DNA from: Pseudomonas sp. 8AS
GTDB taxonomy: Bacteria; Pseudomonadota; Gammaproteobacteria; Pseudomonadales; Pseudomonadaceae
Assembly: GCF_902506505.1 (NCBI RefSeq)
Contig: NZ_LR733406.1
Span: 1,165,200 to 1,229,199 of the forward strand
DNA length: 64,000 nt
Direction of reading: 5' to 3'
Each line of letters starts with the position of its first letter. Positions within the stretch are counted from its first letter, which is position 1. This document shows positions 51,402 to 60,488 of this stretch, in pieces. Under the pieces are notes generated by a model. That model was given only the letters and a program-made list of their open reading frames with translations, was not told where the DNA came from and did no database searches. The translations under genes and the position numbers were made by a program.

Positions 51402-53117
51402 ATGCGCATCGACCCCCGCCCGCTTCCCGCCAACCTGCCCGACCTCGGTGACCTGCCGCCGCTGCTGACCCGCCTGTATGCGGCGCGCGGCGTGCAGTCC
51501 GCTGCCGAGCTGGACAAGGGCCTGGCGCGGCTGATCCCGTACCAGCGGCTGAAGGGCATCGACGCCGCGGTCGAGCTGCTGGTGCAGGCCCTGCAGCAGC
51601 GCCAGCGCATCCTGATCGTCGGCGACTTCGATGCCGACGGCGCCACCGCCAGCTCGGTCGGCGTGCTCGGCCTGCGCATGCTCGGCGCGGCGCATGTCGA
51701 CTACCTGGTGCCGAACCGCTTCGAATACGGCTACGGCCTGACCCCGGAAATCGTCGCCGTGGCCCTGCAGCGCCGGCCCGACCTGTTGCTGACCGTGGAC
51801 AACGGCATCTCCAGCGTCGACGGCGTGGCCGCGGCCAAGGCCGCCGGGCTGACCGTGCTGGTCACCGACCACCACCTGCCGGGCCCGGAACTGCCGGCGG
51901 CCGATGCCATAGTCAACCCCAACCAACCGGGTTGCGAGTTCCCCAGCAAGGCGCTGGCCGGGGTCGGCGTGATGTTCTACGTGCTGCTGGCCCTGCGCGC
52001 GAAGCTGCGCGAAATCGGCTGGTTCGCCAGCAGCGGCCTGGCCGAACCGAACCTGGGCGAACTGCTCGACCTGGTCGCCCTGGGCAGCGTGGCCGACGTG
52101 GTGCCGCTGGACGCCAACAATCGCATCCTGGTGCATCAGGGCCTGGCGCGCATCCGTGCCGGGCGCGCCCGCCCGGGCCTGCGTGCGGTGTTGGAAGTGG
52201 CGGGACGGCAGCACGGGCGGATCACCTCCACCGACCTCGGCTTTATCCTAGGCCCCAGGCTCAATGCGGCGGGGCGCCTGGACGACATGAGCCTGGGCAT
52301 CGAATGCCTGCTGTGCGACGACGAGGGCCTGGCCCGCGACATGGCCCAGCAGCTCGACGAGCTGAACAAGGACCGCAAGGCCATCGAGCAGGGCATGCAG
52401 CGCGAGGCCCTGGCCCAGCTCAAGGACCTGCCGCTGGACAGCCTGCCGTTCGGCCTGTGCCTGTTCGAGCCGGACTGGCACCAGGGGGTGATCGGCATCC
52501 TCGCCTCGCGCCTCAAGGAGCGCTACCACCGCCCGGCCATCGCCTTCGCCGATGCCGGCGACGGCCTGCTCAAGGGCTCTGCGCGCTCCGTGCCGGGCCT
52601 GCACATCCGCGATGCGCTGGACGCGGTGGCGGCCAAGCATCCGGGGCTGATCAGCAAGTTCGGCGGGCACGCCATGGCCGCCGGCCTGTCGCTGCCCCAG
52701 GAAAACTACGGTGCGTTCGCCGCGGCCTTCGATGCCGAGGTGCGCCGCCAGCTGACGGAAGACGACCTCACCGGGCGCCTGCTTTCCGACGGCCAGCTCG
52801 GCGTCGAGGAATTCCACCTGGAACTGGCCAAGGCCCTGCGCCATGCCGGGCCCTGGGGCCAGCACTTCCCCGAGCCGCTGTTCCACGGCCTGTTCCAGAT
52901 CGTCCAGCAGCGCCTGGTCGGCGACAAGCACCTCAAGCTGGTGCTGAAGACCGAATGCGGCGGCCAGACCCTGGATGGCATCGCCTTCAATATCGACCGC
53001 GAGGTCTGGCCCAACCCCAACGTGCGCTGGGTGGAGCTGGCCTACAAGCTGGACGTCAACGAATACCAGGGCCGCGAGAGCGTGCAGCTGATGGTGGCGC
53101 ATATCGCGCCGCGCTGA
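51402..53117 (+). CDS. recJ: Single-stranded-DNA exonuclease RecJ
   Basis: 571 residues. DHH phosphoesterase with DFDADGATASS, DNGISS and VTDHHLPG, then DHHA1 with SARSVPGLHIRDAL and GGHAMAAGLSL. 5'-3' exonuclease in recombination and repair. Start at 51402 (MRIDPRPLP); the frame upstream lies in the palindromic repeat, so it is not the start. Confidence 0.97.
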   Translation: MRIDPRPLPANLPDLGDLPPLLTRLYAARGVQSAAELDKGLARLIPYQRLKGIDAAVELLVQALQQRQRILIVGDFDADGATASSVGVLGLRMLGAAHVDYLVPNRFEYGYGLTPEIVAVALQRRPDLLLTVDNGISSVDGVAAAKAAGLTVLVTDHHLPGPELPAADAIVNPNQPGCEFPSKALAGVGVMFYVLLALRAKLREIGWFASSGLAEPNLGELLDLVALGSVADVVPLDANNRILVHQGLARIRAGRARPGLRAVLEVAGRQHGRITSTDLGFILGPRLNAAGRLDDMSLGIECLLCDDEGLARDMAQQLDELNKDRKAIEQGMQREALAQLKDLPLDSLPFGLCLFEPDWHQGVIGILASRLKERYHRPAIAFADAGDGLLKGSARSVPGLHIRDALDAVAAKHPGLISKFGGHAMAAGLSLPQENYGAFAAAFDAEVRRQLTEDDLTGRLLSDGQLGVEEFHLELAKALRHAGPWGQHFPEPLFHGLFQIVQQRLVGDKHLKLVLKTECGGQTLDGIAFNIDREVWPNPNVRWVELAYKLDVNEYQGRESVQLMVAHIAPR

Positions 53118-53135
53118 GGCTCGGCTTGCTTCTGC

Positions 53136-53819
53136 TTAGCCCTGCGGTGCCGGCTGCGTCGAGCCATCGACCAGGGCGCGGGCGCTGACCTCCTGCCAGC
53201 GCGACAAGAGCTGCGGCGACTGGCTTGACTGGCGCTGCGGCGCGCTGCCGAGAAAGATCCCGTGGTTGTTGAAGGCATACACCGGCAGCAGGTCGCGGCG
53301 CTGGCTGGCCGGACGGATCTGCTGTTGCAGGTTGTCGAGCAGCAGCGGTTCGGCACTGGGGCTGGGGTAATAGGCCAGCACCATGTGCGCACGGTTGAGC
53401 CGCAGGGCCTTGACGAAGGTCAGGCGCAGCTTGGCGCTGGGCACGCCCAGGCGAACCAGGCTGAAGTACTTGGCGATGGCGATGTCTTCGCAGTCGCCGC
53501 GCCCCTGGTTGAGGGTTTCCAGGGGCGTGGCCCAGTAATCGGCGCTGCCCCAGAGCTGCTGGTCCTCGGTGTAGACGATGCTGCGGTTGATGAAGCGGTT
53601 GACCGATTCCAGGCGGGCCTGCTCGTCGCCGCCGGCCGATTGCCGCAGCAGTTGCTGCCAGCTGCTCAGGCGCGCATCGCGCAGGGCCTCGGCCAGGGCC
53701 GTCGGTGCGCGGCTGCCCTCGGCATGGCCCGGGGCGCCGGCCAGGCACAGCAGCAGGCCGCTGGCGCAGAGCAACAGGCGGCGCAGGGCAGGCGCGCCGC
53801 GGAGGGGCTGTTCGGGCAT
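53136..53819 (-). CDS. LapG-like transglutaminase-fold cysteine protease
   Basis: 227 residues: signal peptide (~1-33) then a bacterial transglutaminase-like domain with Cys ~110 in GRGDCEDIAIAKYFS, His ~145 in RAHMVLAYY, Asp ~162 in LLLDNL; WGSADYWATPLE matches LapG. In P. fluorescens LapG cuts the adhesin LapA when c-di-GMP is low, via inhibitor LapD. Here lapD and a large adhesin are absent from the window, so the partner is unknown. Periplasmic; convergent with recJ. Confidence 0.88.
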   Translation of the reverse strand: MPEQPLRGAPALRRLLLCASGLLLCLAGAPGHAEGSRAPTALAEALRDARLSSWQQLLRQSAGGDEQARLESVNRFINRSIVYTEDQQLWGSADYWATPLETLNQGRGDCEDIAIAKYFSLVRLGVPSAKLRLTFVKALRLNRAHMVLAYYPSPSAEPLLLDNLQQQIRPASQRRDLLPVYAFNNHGIFLGSAPQRQSSQSPQLLSRWQEVSARALVDGSTQPAPQG

Positions 53820-53988
53820 GGTGGCAGGGGCGCTTCCGGCTTATTGGCTGGCCGGGGTGGCCGCCGTTTATCGTTATGCCGCCATGCTATCGACGCGCGT
53901 TCGCCAGCGCCTAGGCCCGCGCTGTGACGCTGGCCGCCTTTTGCACAAGATTTCGCCGGCAAATCGGCGAACTGTCACGCATAAACGC

Positions 53989-54016
53989 ACAACCCCGGCA
54001 CGTGGCCGGGGTTGTT
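53989..54016. terminator. Bidirectional terminator-like hairpin
   Basis: AACCCCGGC(53991-53999) with GCCGGGGTT (54004-54012), then GTTTG on the plus strand, in the gap 16 bases downstream of the SnoaL-like gene. T-run is short. Confidence 0.65.
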
Positions 54017-54031
54017 TGCTGCAGGCGAGGT

Positions 54032-54508
54032 TTACCAGCCGAGCTGCTTGTTGAAGCCGAGGGCGTCGTAGTAGTCGCCCTGGTAGGCGATCTTGCCGTC
54101 CTTGATGCGGATGAAGCTGACCCCCTCGAACTTCACCGGTTTGCCGGTAGCCGGGGTTTCCGCGCTCCAGGCGCCGGTGTTGGTTCCACTGAAGACCCAC
54201 TGAAAGGCGATACCGTCGGCGCTGACGATGGGCGCGCCGGTCATCTGCCACTTCAGGTCGGGGATCGCCCCGACAAATACCTTGATCACGTTGTCGCGGG
54301 CGGCGGCGCGGCCCTTCTGTGGGGTGCCGACGGTCACGTCGTAGTACTCGGCGTCTTCGGCGAGAAACTCCCCGGCCTTGTTGGCATCGTGGGCGTTCCA
54401 CGCCGCCATGTAGCCGTCGACTATGGCCTTGGCGTCATCCGCCGCCTGTGCCAGGCCGGCAAGGGCGCCGAGGGCGATGAAAGCGATGCTGCGCAGTGCA
54501 TTTTTCAT
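54032..54508 (-). CDS. SnoaL-like/ester cyclase-type secreted protein
   Basis: 158 residues: signal peptide (~1-22) then an NTF2-like fold with IVDGYMAAWNAHDANKAGEFLAEDAEYYDV and KGRAAARDNVIKVFVGAIPDLKWQM. Such folds act as small-molecule hydrolases, cyclases or binding proteins; role unknown. Start at 54508 (MKNALRSI); the longer frame covers the palindromic element upstream. Confidence 0.8.
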   Translation of the reverse strand: MKNALRSIAFIALGALAGLAQAADDAKAIVDGYMAAWNAHDANKAGEFLAEDAEYYDVTVGTPQKGRAAARDNVIKVFVGAIPDLKWQMTGAPIVSADGIAFQWVFSGTNTGAWSAETPATGKPVKFEGVSFIRIKDGKIAYQGDYYDALGFNKQLGW

Positions 54509-54551
54509 TGTTGTTGCTCCAGCTGATTTTCGGGGGTGGAAAAATCGGAGC

Positions 54552-54676
54552 GATTTGGGCGTAGCGAGCGACTGCCGGGCTAGGCGGCCAGAGCCAAGAA
54601 AGCGCAATGTACTGGAGTACATGAGCATTTCGAGGTTCTGGCCAACAACGCCCGGCTGAGCGCAGTAGCCCAAATC
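54552..54676. repeat. Nested palindromic element
   Basis: Outer arms GATTTGGGC (54552-54560) and GCCCAAATC (54668-54676), then GCCGGGC/GCCCGGC, GGCCAGA/TCTGGCC, and a central ATGTACT-GG-AGTACAT (54607-54622): a foldable, ~125-bp nested inverted repeat. The right arm overlaps the stop codon of the aldehyde dehydrogenase gene. It may be a MITE-like or REP-like element or an RNA 3' end. Confidence 0.65.
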
Positions 54677-56099
54677 AGTGCTTGAACATCACATGGCGGA
54701 TGGCGGTGTAGTCCTCGAGGCCATACATCGACATGTCCTTGCCGTAGCCGGACAGTTTCATGCCGCCGTGGGGCATCTCGCTGACCAGCATGAAGTGGGT
54801 GTTGACCCAGGTGCAGCCGTACTGCAGGCGCGCGGCCATGCGGTGGGCACGGCCGACGTCGCGGGTCCACACCGAACTGGCCAGGCCGTAGTCGGAGGCG
54901 TTGGCCCAGGCCAGGGCCTGCGCCTCGTCGTCGAACGGGGTGACCGAGACCACCGGGCCGAACACCTCGCGGCAGACGATCTCGTCGCTCTGCTTGGCGC
55001 CGGCCAGCACGGTCGGCAGGAAGAAGAAACCGTTGCCGGCCGGGGCCTTGCCACCGGTGACCACTTCGATGTGCGGCACGGCGCTGGCGCGCTCGACGAA
55101 GCCGGCCACGCGCTGGCGGTGTACCTCGGTGATCAGCGGGCCGAGCTCGGTGCCGGCGTCGTCCTGCAGACCGTGCTTGATCGAGCCGACTGCGGCGCCG
55201 AGGGCGGCGACGAACTTCTCGTAGACGCCTTTCTGCGCGTAGATGCGGCAGGCGGCGGTGCAGTCCTGGCCGGCGTTGTAGAAGCCGAAGGTGCGGATGC
55301 CCTCCACGGCCGCGTCGATGTCGGCGTCGTCGAAGATGATCACCGGGGCCTTGCCGCCCAGCTCCATGTGCATGCGCTTAACCGAGGCCGCGGTGCTGGA
55401 AATGATGTTGGCGCCGGTGGGGATGGAGCCGGTCAGCGACACCATGCGCACCTTGGGATGGGTCACCAGCGGCTCGCCGACGCTGGCGCCGCGGCCGAAT
55501 ACGATGTTGACCACGCCGGCCGGGAAGATCCCGGCGATCAGCTGGCCCAGGCGCAGGGCGGTCAGCGGGGTCTGCTCGGAGGGCTTGAGCACCACGCAGT
55601 TGCCGGCGGCCAGGGCCGGGGCCAGCTTCCAGGCGGCCATCATCAGCGGGTAGTTCCACGGTGCGATGGAGGCGACCACGCCGATCGGGTCGCGGCGGAT
55701 CATCGAGGTGTGCCCCGGCAGGTACTCGCCGGCGGCGGAGCCCTGCAGGCAGCGCGCGGCACCGGCGAAGAAACGGAACACGTCGGCGATGGCCGGCAGC
55801 TCGTCATTGCGCGCCGCGGCGTAGGGCTTGCCGCAGTTCTGCGACTCCAGGCGCGCCAGCTCGTCGGCGTTGGCGTCGATGGCATCGGCCAGGGCCAGCA
55901 GCAGGGCGGAGCGCTGGCCGGGGGTGGTCTGCGACCAGCCGTCGAAGGCGGCGTCGGCGGCGTGTACGGCGGCGTCGATCTGCTCGGCGGTGGCTTCGGG
56001 AATCTGTACCAGGGTGCTGCCCAGGGAGGGGTTGAGCACCGGCTGCGCGGCACCCAGGCCGTCGACCAGTTCGCCGTTGATCAGCAGTTTGGTTTGCAT
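54675..56099 (-). CDS. patD: Gamma-aminobutyraldehyde dehydrogenase
   Basis: 474 residues, same size as E. coli PatD (YdcW). ALDH fold with [21 protein letters not shown], catalytic Glu in ELGGKAPVI and Cys in [11 protein letters not shown]. Oxidises 4-aminobutyraldehyde to GABA in putrescine breakdown. Last gene of the ydcSTUV-like operon, as in E. coli. Ends at the palindromic element. A paralog lies at 60489. Confidence 0.93.
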   Translation of the reverse strand: MQTKLLINGELVDGLGAAQPVLNPSLGSTLVQIPEATAEQIDAAVHAADAAFDGWSQTTPGQRSALLLALADAIDANADELARLESQNCGKPYAAARNDELPAIADVFRFFAGAARCLQGSAAGEYLPGHTSMIRRDPIGVVASIAPWNYPLMMAAWKLAPALAAGNCVVLKPSEQTPLTALRLGQLIAGIFPAGVVNIVFGRGASVGEPLVTHPKVRMVSLTGSIPTGANIISSTAASVKRMHMELGGKAPVIIFDDADIDAAVEGIRTFGFYNAGQDCTAACRIYAQKGVYEKFVAALGAAVGSIKHGLQDDAGTELGPLITEVHRQRVAGFVERASAVPHIEVVTGGKAPAGNGFFFLPTVLAGAKQSDEIVCREVFGPVVSVTPFDDEAQALAWANASDYGLASSVWTRDVGRAHRMAARLQYGCTWVNTHFMLVSEMPHGGMKLSGYGKDMSMYGLEDYTAIRHVMFKH

Positions 56100-56140
56100 C
56101 GCATAAGCCTCGCTATCGCTATTGTTTGGGCTGAATTAAG

Positions 56141-56164
56141 CCCCTCTCCAGCGTGGGAGAGGGG
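56141..56164. repeat. Hairpin between patD and ydcV-like genes
   Basis: CCCCTCTCC pairs with GGAGAGGGG around a 6-base loop in the 75-bp gap. Similar in sequence to the one at 39556. Possible attenuator or mRNA stabiliser. Confidence 0.5.
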
Positions 56165-56174
56165 AGTAAGGCTG

Positions 56175-56981
56175 TTACTTGCCGCTGCCGGCCACGCCTT
56201 CGCCACCCTTGGTCAGGTAGTAGGCGCCGAGGATCGGCAGCATGGTCACCAGCATCACCAGCATCGCCACCACGTTGGTCACCGGCACGTCGCGCGGGCG
56301 GGCCAGCTGGTTGAGCAGCCACAGCGGCAGGGTGCGTTCGTGGCCGGCGGTGAAGGTGGTGACGATGATCTCGTCGAACGACAGGGCGAAGGCCAGCATG
56401 CCGCCGGCCAGCAGGGCCGAGCCGAGGTTGGGCAGGACGATGTAGCGGAAGGTCTGCCAGCCGTCGGCGCCGAGGTCCATGCTGGCCTCGATCAGGCTGT
56501 GGCTGGTGCGGCGAAAGCGGGCGATGACGTTGTTGTAGACGATCACCACGCAGAAGGTGGCGTGGCCGATGACGATGGTCAGGAAGCCCGGCTCGATGCC
56601 GAAGCTCTTGAACGCCGCCAGCAGGGCCAGGCCGGTGATGATGCCGGGCAGGGCGATCGGCAGGATCAGCAGCATGGAGATGCTTTCCTTGCCGAAGAAG
56701 TCGCGGCGGTACAGCGCGGCGGCGGCCAGGGTGCCGAGGATCATGGCAACCAGAGTGGCCAGGCAGGCGATCTGCGCCGACAGCTTGATCGCCTCCAGCA
56801 CATCCGGGCGCGCCAGGGCGATGCTGAACCAGTGCAGGGTGAAACCCTGGGGCGGAAAGCTGAAGCCCGAGCTCTCGGTGTTGAAGGCGTACAGGAGGAT
56901 GATCAGGATCGGGAAGTGGAGGAACACCAACCCGCCCCAGGCGGCCAGTTTCAGGCCGAGGGAAGCTTTCTCAGAGTGCAT
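56175..56981 (-). CDS. ydcV: Polyamine-type ABC permease (YdcV-like)
   Basis: 268 residues, six membrane helices; EAA loop [30 protein letters not shown] near ~165-195. PotC/YdcV family. Start overlaps the preceding permease end by 11 bases. Part of a spermidine/putrescine-type importer. Confidence 0.93.
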   Translation of the reverse strand: MHSEKASLGLKLAAWGGLVFLHFPILIILLYAFNTESSGFSFPPQGFTLHWFSIALARPDVLEAIKLSAQIACLATLVAMILGTLAAAALYRRDFFGKESISMLLILPIALPGIITGLALLAAFKSFGIEPGFLTIVIGHATFCVVIVYNNVIARFRRTSHSLIEASMDLGADGWQTFRYIVLPNLGSALLAGGMLAFALSFDEIIVTTFTAGHERTLPLWLLNQLARPRDVPVTNVVAMLVMLVTMLPILGAYYLTKGGEGVAGSGK

Positions 56982-57918
56982 CGAAGGCCCCCAGACGTTT
57001 GACGATGGACAGGTAGATGGCGATCAGCACGATCGGCACCAGGGTGAAGGCGGCGGCCATCGGCATGTTGCCGATCGAGCCCTGCTGCGAATAGACCATG
57101 TTGCCGATGAAGAAGCCGGGCGGCCCCACCAGTTGCGGCACGATGAAGTCGCCCAGGGTCAGGCTGAAGGTGAAGATCGAGCCGGCGGCGATGCCCGGCA
57201 CCGACAGCGGCAGGATCACCTGCATGAAGGTCTGTCGCGGTTTGGCGCCCAGGTCCGCCGAGGCCTGCAGCAAGGAAGGCGGCAGGCGTTCCAGAGAGGC
57301 CTGGATCGGCAGGATCATAAATGGCAGCCAGATGTAGACGAACACCAGGAAGCGCCCCAGGTGCGAGGTCGACAGGGTGTTGCCGCCCACGCCCGGCACT
57401 TCGAGGATCAGCTGCAGCAGCGGTTGCAGGTGCAGTTGCTGGATGAACCACATGGCCACCCCGCCCTTGGCCAGCAGCAGGGTCCAGGCGTAGGCCTTGA
57501 CGATGTAGCTGGCCCACATCGGCAGCATCACCGCGATGTAGAAGAACGCCTTGGTCTTGCCCGTGGTGTAGCGCGCCATGTAGTAGGCGATGGGGAAGGC
57601 CACCAGGGCGCTGGCGATCGACACCGCCACGGCCATGCCGACGGTGCGCAGGATGATGTCGAAGTTGGCCGCCTGGAACAGCGCGGCGAAGTTGGCCAGC
57701 GTGAGGGTCGGGGTGACCGTCATGCTGAAGTCGTCGAAGGTGTAGAAGCCTTGCCACAGCAAGGTCAGCAGCGAGCCCAGGTACACCGCGCCGAACCACA
57801 GCAACGGCGGAATCAGCAGCAGCGACAGGTACAGCGTCGGCTTGCGGTAGAGCAGGTCGGACAGCCGGCGCATCAGGCCGCCGCCGGCGCTGGCGAGGGT
57901 GAGAGTCTGGCTGCTCAT
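56971..57918 (-). CDS. ydcU: Polyamine-type ABC permease (YdcU-like)
   Basis: 315 residues; six membrane helices, with an extra N-terminal hydrophobic region; EAA loop [29 protein letters not shown]. Partner of the YdcV-like permease. Start at 57918 (MSSQTLTLA); the frame extends upstream into the ATPase gene. One base after the ATPase stop. Confidence 0.93.
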   Translation of the reverse strand: MSSQTLTLASAGGGLMRRLSDLLYRKPTLYLSLLLIPPLLWFGAVYLGSLLTLLWQGFYTFDDFSMTVTPTLTLANFAALFQAANFDIILRTVGMAVAVSIASALVAFPIAYYMARYTTGKTKAFFYIAVMLPMWASYIVKAYAWTLLLAKGGVAMWFIQQLHLQPLLQLILEVPGVGGNTLSTSHLGRFLVFVYIWLPFMILPIQASLERLPPSLLQASADLGAKPRQTFMQVILPLSVPGIAAGSIFTFSLTLGDFIVPQLVGPPGFFIGNMVYSQQGSIGNMPMAAAFTLVPIVLIAIYLSIVKRLGAFDAL

Positions 57919-57919
57919 G

Positions 57920-58948
57920 TCACACGTCCTCGCGCAGGCCGACCATGGCGCCGCGGGCCCAGCGCGCGCTGACCCGCTGGCCCGGCTGCAGCGGCGCCTC
58001 GCCCAGCTGCCACTGGTTGTTGGCCTGGCTGACGGAGAAGTTCTGGCCGTTGTCCAGCTGGATCTCGAAGCGGGTGGCGGCGCCCTGGTACTGGATGTCG
58101 TGCAGCAAACCGCTGACTTCCACCTCGTCGCTGCCCAGCGCCTCGCCATTGCCCAGGCGGGTGTGTTCCGGGCGGATCGACACCGGCAGCGGCGAGCCGG
58201 TGATCTGCGCGGCCAGTTCGCCCTTGAGCACGTTGGAGGTGCCGACGAATTCGGCGACGAAGGGGGTGGCCGGCTTCATGTACAGGTTGCGCGGGGTGTC
58301 GACCTGCTCGATGCGGCCCTTGTTGAACACCGCCACGCGGTCCGACATGGACAGCGCCTCGCTCTGGTCGTGGGTGACGAAGATGAAGGTGATGCCGAGC
58401 TGGCGCTGCAGTTTTTTAAGCTCGCTCTGCATCTGCTCGCGCAGCTTGAGGTCCAGCGCCCCGAGCGGCTCGTCGAGCAGCAGCACCCGCGGGCGGTTGA
58501 CCAGGGCGCGGGCCAGGGCCACGCGCTGGCGCTGGCCGCCGGACAGCTGCGCCGGTTTGCGCGCGCCGTAGCTGCCGAGGGCGACCATGCCCAGGGCATC
58601 CTCGGCGCGGGCCAGGCGCTCGGCCTTGCCGACGCCCTTGACCTTGAGGCCGTAGGCCACGTTGTTGAGGACGTCCATGTGCGGGAACAGGGCGTAGTCC
58701 TGGAACACCGTGTTGACGTCGCGGCGATAGGGCGGCAGGCCGGCGGCCTCCACCCCATGAATACGGATGGAGCCAGCGCTGGGCTGCTCGAAGCCGGCGA
58801 TCAGGCGCAGGCAGGTGGTCTTGCCCGAACCGGAAGGGCCGAGCATGGAGAAGAATTCGCCATCCTGGATGTCGATGGACACCCGGTCGACGGCTTTGAC
58901 GTCGCCGAACGCGCGGGACACATCGGTAAATTGCACTGCAAGGGTCAT
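57920..58948 (-). CDS. ydcT: Polyamine-type ABC ATPase (YdcT/PotA-like)
   Basis: 342 residues. Walker A PSGSGKTT (~36-43), LSGGQRQRVALARAL, Walker B LLLDEPLGALD, then a C-terminal TOBE domain. Start at 58948 (MTLAVQFTDVS) with GGAG upstream. Powers the importer encoded downstream. Confidence 0.95.
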   Translation of the reverse strand: MTLAVQFTDVSRAFGDVKAVDRVSIDIQDGEFFSMLGPSGSGKTTCLRLIAGFEQPSAGSIRIHGVEAAGLPPYRRDVNTVFQDYALFPHMDVLNNVAYGLKVKGVGKAERLARAEDALGMVALGSYGARKPAQLSGGQRQRVALARALVNRPRVLLLDEPLGALDLKLREQMQSELKKLQRQLGITFIFVTHDQSEALSMSDRVAVFNKGRIEQVDTPRNLYMKPATPFVAEFVGTSNVLKGELAAQITGSPLPVSIRPEHTRLGNGEALGSDEVEVSGLLHDIQYQGAATRFEIQLDNGQNFSVSQANNQWQLGEAPLQPGQRVSARWARGAMVGLREDV

Positions 58949-59235
58949 GGCAAAGCTCCAGGATATAAGCCATCCACCACCGACTCGTCCGGGTTGGGTT
59001 TGCCGACACAAGACGGGCGAGTCGGTGGTGGATGTACAACGGTGAAATCAATTGCTTGGATAGGCAGCTGGATAAGGCGTTATCCAGCCGTCATCAGATC
59101 GGCCCAGTGGGCTACGCCGAGGCGGCGCGTAGGATGGGTTGAGCCTGCGATACCCATCGTCACGCGGACGACGATCTGGGCTCATCGATGGGTATCGCTG
59201 CGCTCAACCCATCCTACCTAGGCCATCAGGCCTGC
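58949..59235. repeat. Spacer with two long hairpins in the importer operon
   Basis: Between the binding-protein and ATPase genes: (1) a perfect 17-bp inverted repeat CATCCACCACCGACTCG (58971-58987) and 59018-59034, 30-base loop; (2) an imperfect ~31-bp palindrome (59129-59159 with 59186-59217) built on GTAGGATGGGTTGAGC and CGATACCCATCG, a REP-type core. Such structures often stabilise the upstream binding-protein mRNA. Confidence 0.75.
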
Positions 59236-60411
59236 TTACCTGCCGCCCATGATGGCGATGTAGTCCTGGGTCCAGCGGCTGTAGGGCACGTACTTGCCAC
59301 CCTCGGCCTGCGGGGTTTTCCAGAAGGCAATCTTGGCGAAGTTGTCGAAGCCGTTGGTCTTGCAGCCCTCGGCGCCGAGCAGCTCGTTGCCCTGGCAGGC
59401 GGCCGGCACGGCCGGCACCGAACCGAACCAGGAAGCCAGGTCACCCTGCACCTTGGGTTGCAGCGACCAGTCCATCCACTTGTAGGCGCACACCGGGTGC
59501 TTGGCCTCGGCGTGCAGCATGGTGGTATCGGCCCAGCCGGTGGCCCCTTCGACCGGCACGGTGGAGGCGATCGGCTGTTTCTCCAGCTGCAGGGCGTTGA
59601 CCTGGTACGGCCAAGAGCCGGAAGCCATCACGCCTTCGTTCTTGAAGTCACTCATCTGCACGGTCGCGTCGTGCCAGTAGCGGTGGATCAGCGGCTGCTG
59701 GGCGCGCAGCAGCTCCAGCACGGCGGCGTACTGGGTTTCGTTGAGCAGGTAGGGGTCGGTGATGCCCAGCTCCGGCTGGGTCGCCTTCAGGTACAGCGCC
59801 GCGTCGGCGATGTAGATCGGGCCGTCATAGGCCTGCACGCGGCCCTTGTTGCTCTTGCCGTCGGGCAGGTTCTGTTCCTTGAACACCACCGACCAGCTGG
59901 TCGGGGCGGTCTTGAACACGTTGCTGTTGTACATCAGCACGTTCGGGCCCCACTGGTAGGGCGTGCCGTAATGCTGGCCGGCCACGGTGTGCCAGGCGGC
60001 ATCCTTGAGGCGCTCGTCGACGTTCTTCCAGCTGGGGATCAGGTCGATGTTGACCGGTTGCACACGCTTGCCGGCAATCAGGCGCAGGGAGGCGTCGCCG
60101 GAGGCGGTGACCAGGTCGTAGCCGCCCTTGGCCATCAGGCTGACCATCTCGTCGGAGGTGGCGGCGGTCTTGACGTTGACCTTGCAGCCGCTGTCCTTCT
60201 CGAACTGGGTCACCCAGTCGTAGTTCTTGTCGGTCTCGCCACGCTCGATGTAGCCGGGCCAGGCGATGATGTCGAGCTGGCCTTCGGCGGCACCGAGGGT
60301 CTTGAGCGGTTCGGCGGCCTGGGCGGCGCCTGCGGCGAGCAGAGCGGTGGCCAGTGCGCTGAATGCAGTCATCTTGGGTGCGCTGAGCGCTGCGGTTTTG
60401 TGCGCGGACAT
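59236..60411 (-). CDS. ydcS: Polyamine-type ABC binding protein (YdcS-like)
   Basis: 391 residues; signal peptide (hydrophobic segment ~14-32 ending AAQAAE, after a polar extension; ATG at residue 14 is an alternative). Mature part like PotD/YdcS: LDIIAWPGYIERGETDKNYDWVTQFEKDSGCKV, GPNVLMYNSNVF. Binds polyamines; YdcS also has been linked to polyhydroxybutyrate. Located upstream of the two-hairpin spacer. Confidence 0.9.
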   Translation of the reverse strand: MSAHKTAALSAPKMTAFSALATALLAAGAAQAAEPLKTLGAAEGQLDIIAWPGYIERGETDKNYDWVTQFEKDSGCKVNVKTAATSDEMVSLMAKGGYDLVTASGDASLRLIAGKRVQPVNIDLIPSWKNVDERLKDAAWHTVAGQHYGTPYQWGPNVLMYNSNVFKTAPTSWSVVFKEQNLPDGKSNKGRVQAYDGPIYIADAALYLKATQPELGITDPYLLNETQYAAVLELLRAQQPLIHRYWHDATVQMSDFKNEGVMASGSWPYQVNALQLEKQPIASTVPVEGATGWADTTMLHAEAKHPVCAYKWMDWSLQPKVQGDLASWFGSVPAVPAACQGNELLGAEGCKTNGFDNFAKIAFWKTPQAEGGKYVPYSRWTQDYIAIMGGR

Positions 60412-60488
60412 CGGGATTCCCTCTTCTTGTGGACTGTTATTGGGGCAGCAAAATGTCGGCGATACCGCTGCCGAACGGGTGTAATCAG

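Noticed and set aside
54423..54659. Plus-strand frame across the nested palindrome
   Set aside because: Overlaps the SnoaL-like signal peptide region on the other strand; composition follows the palindrome, not a protein.
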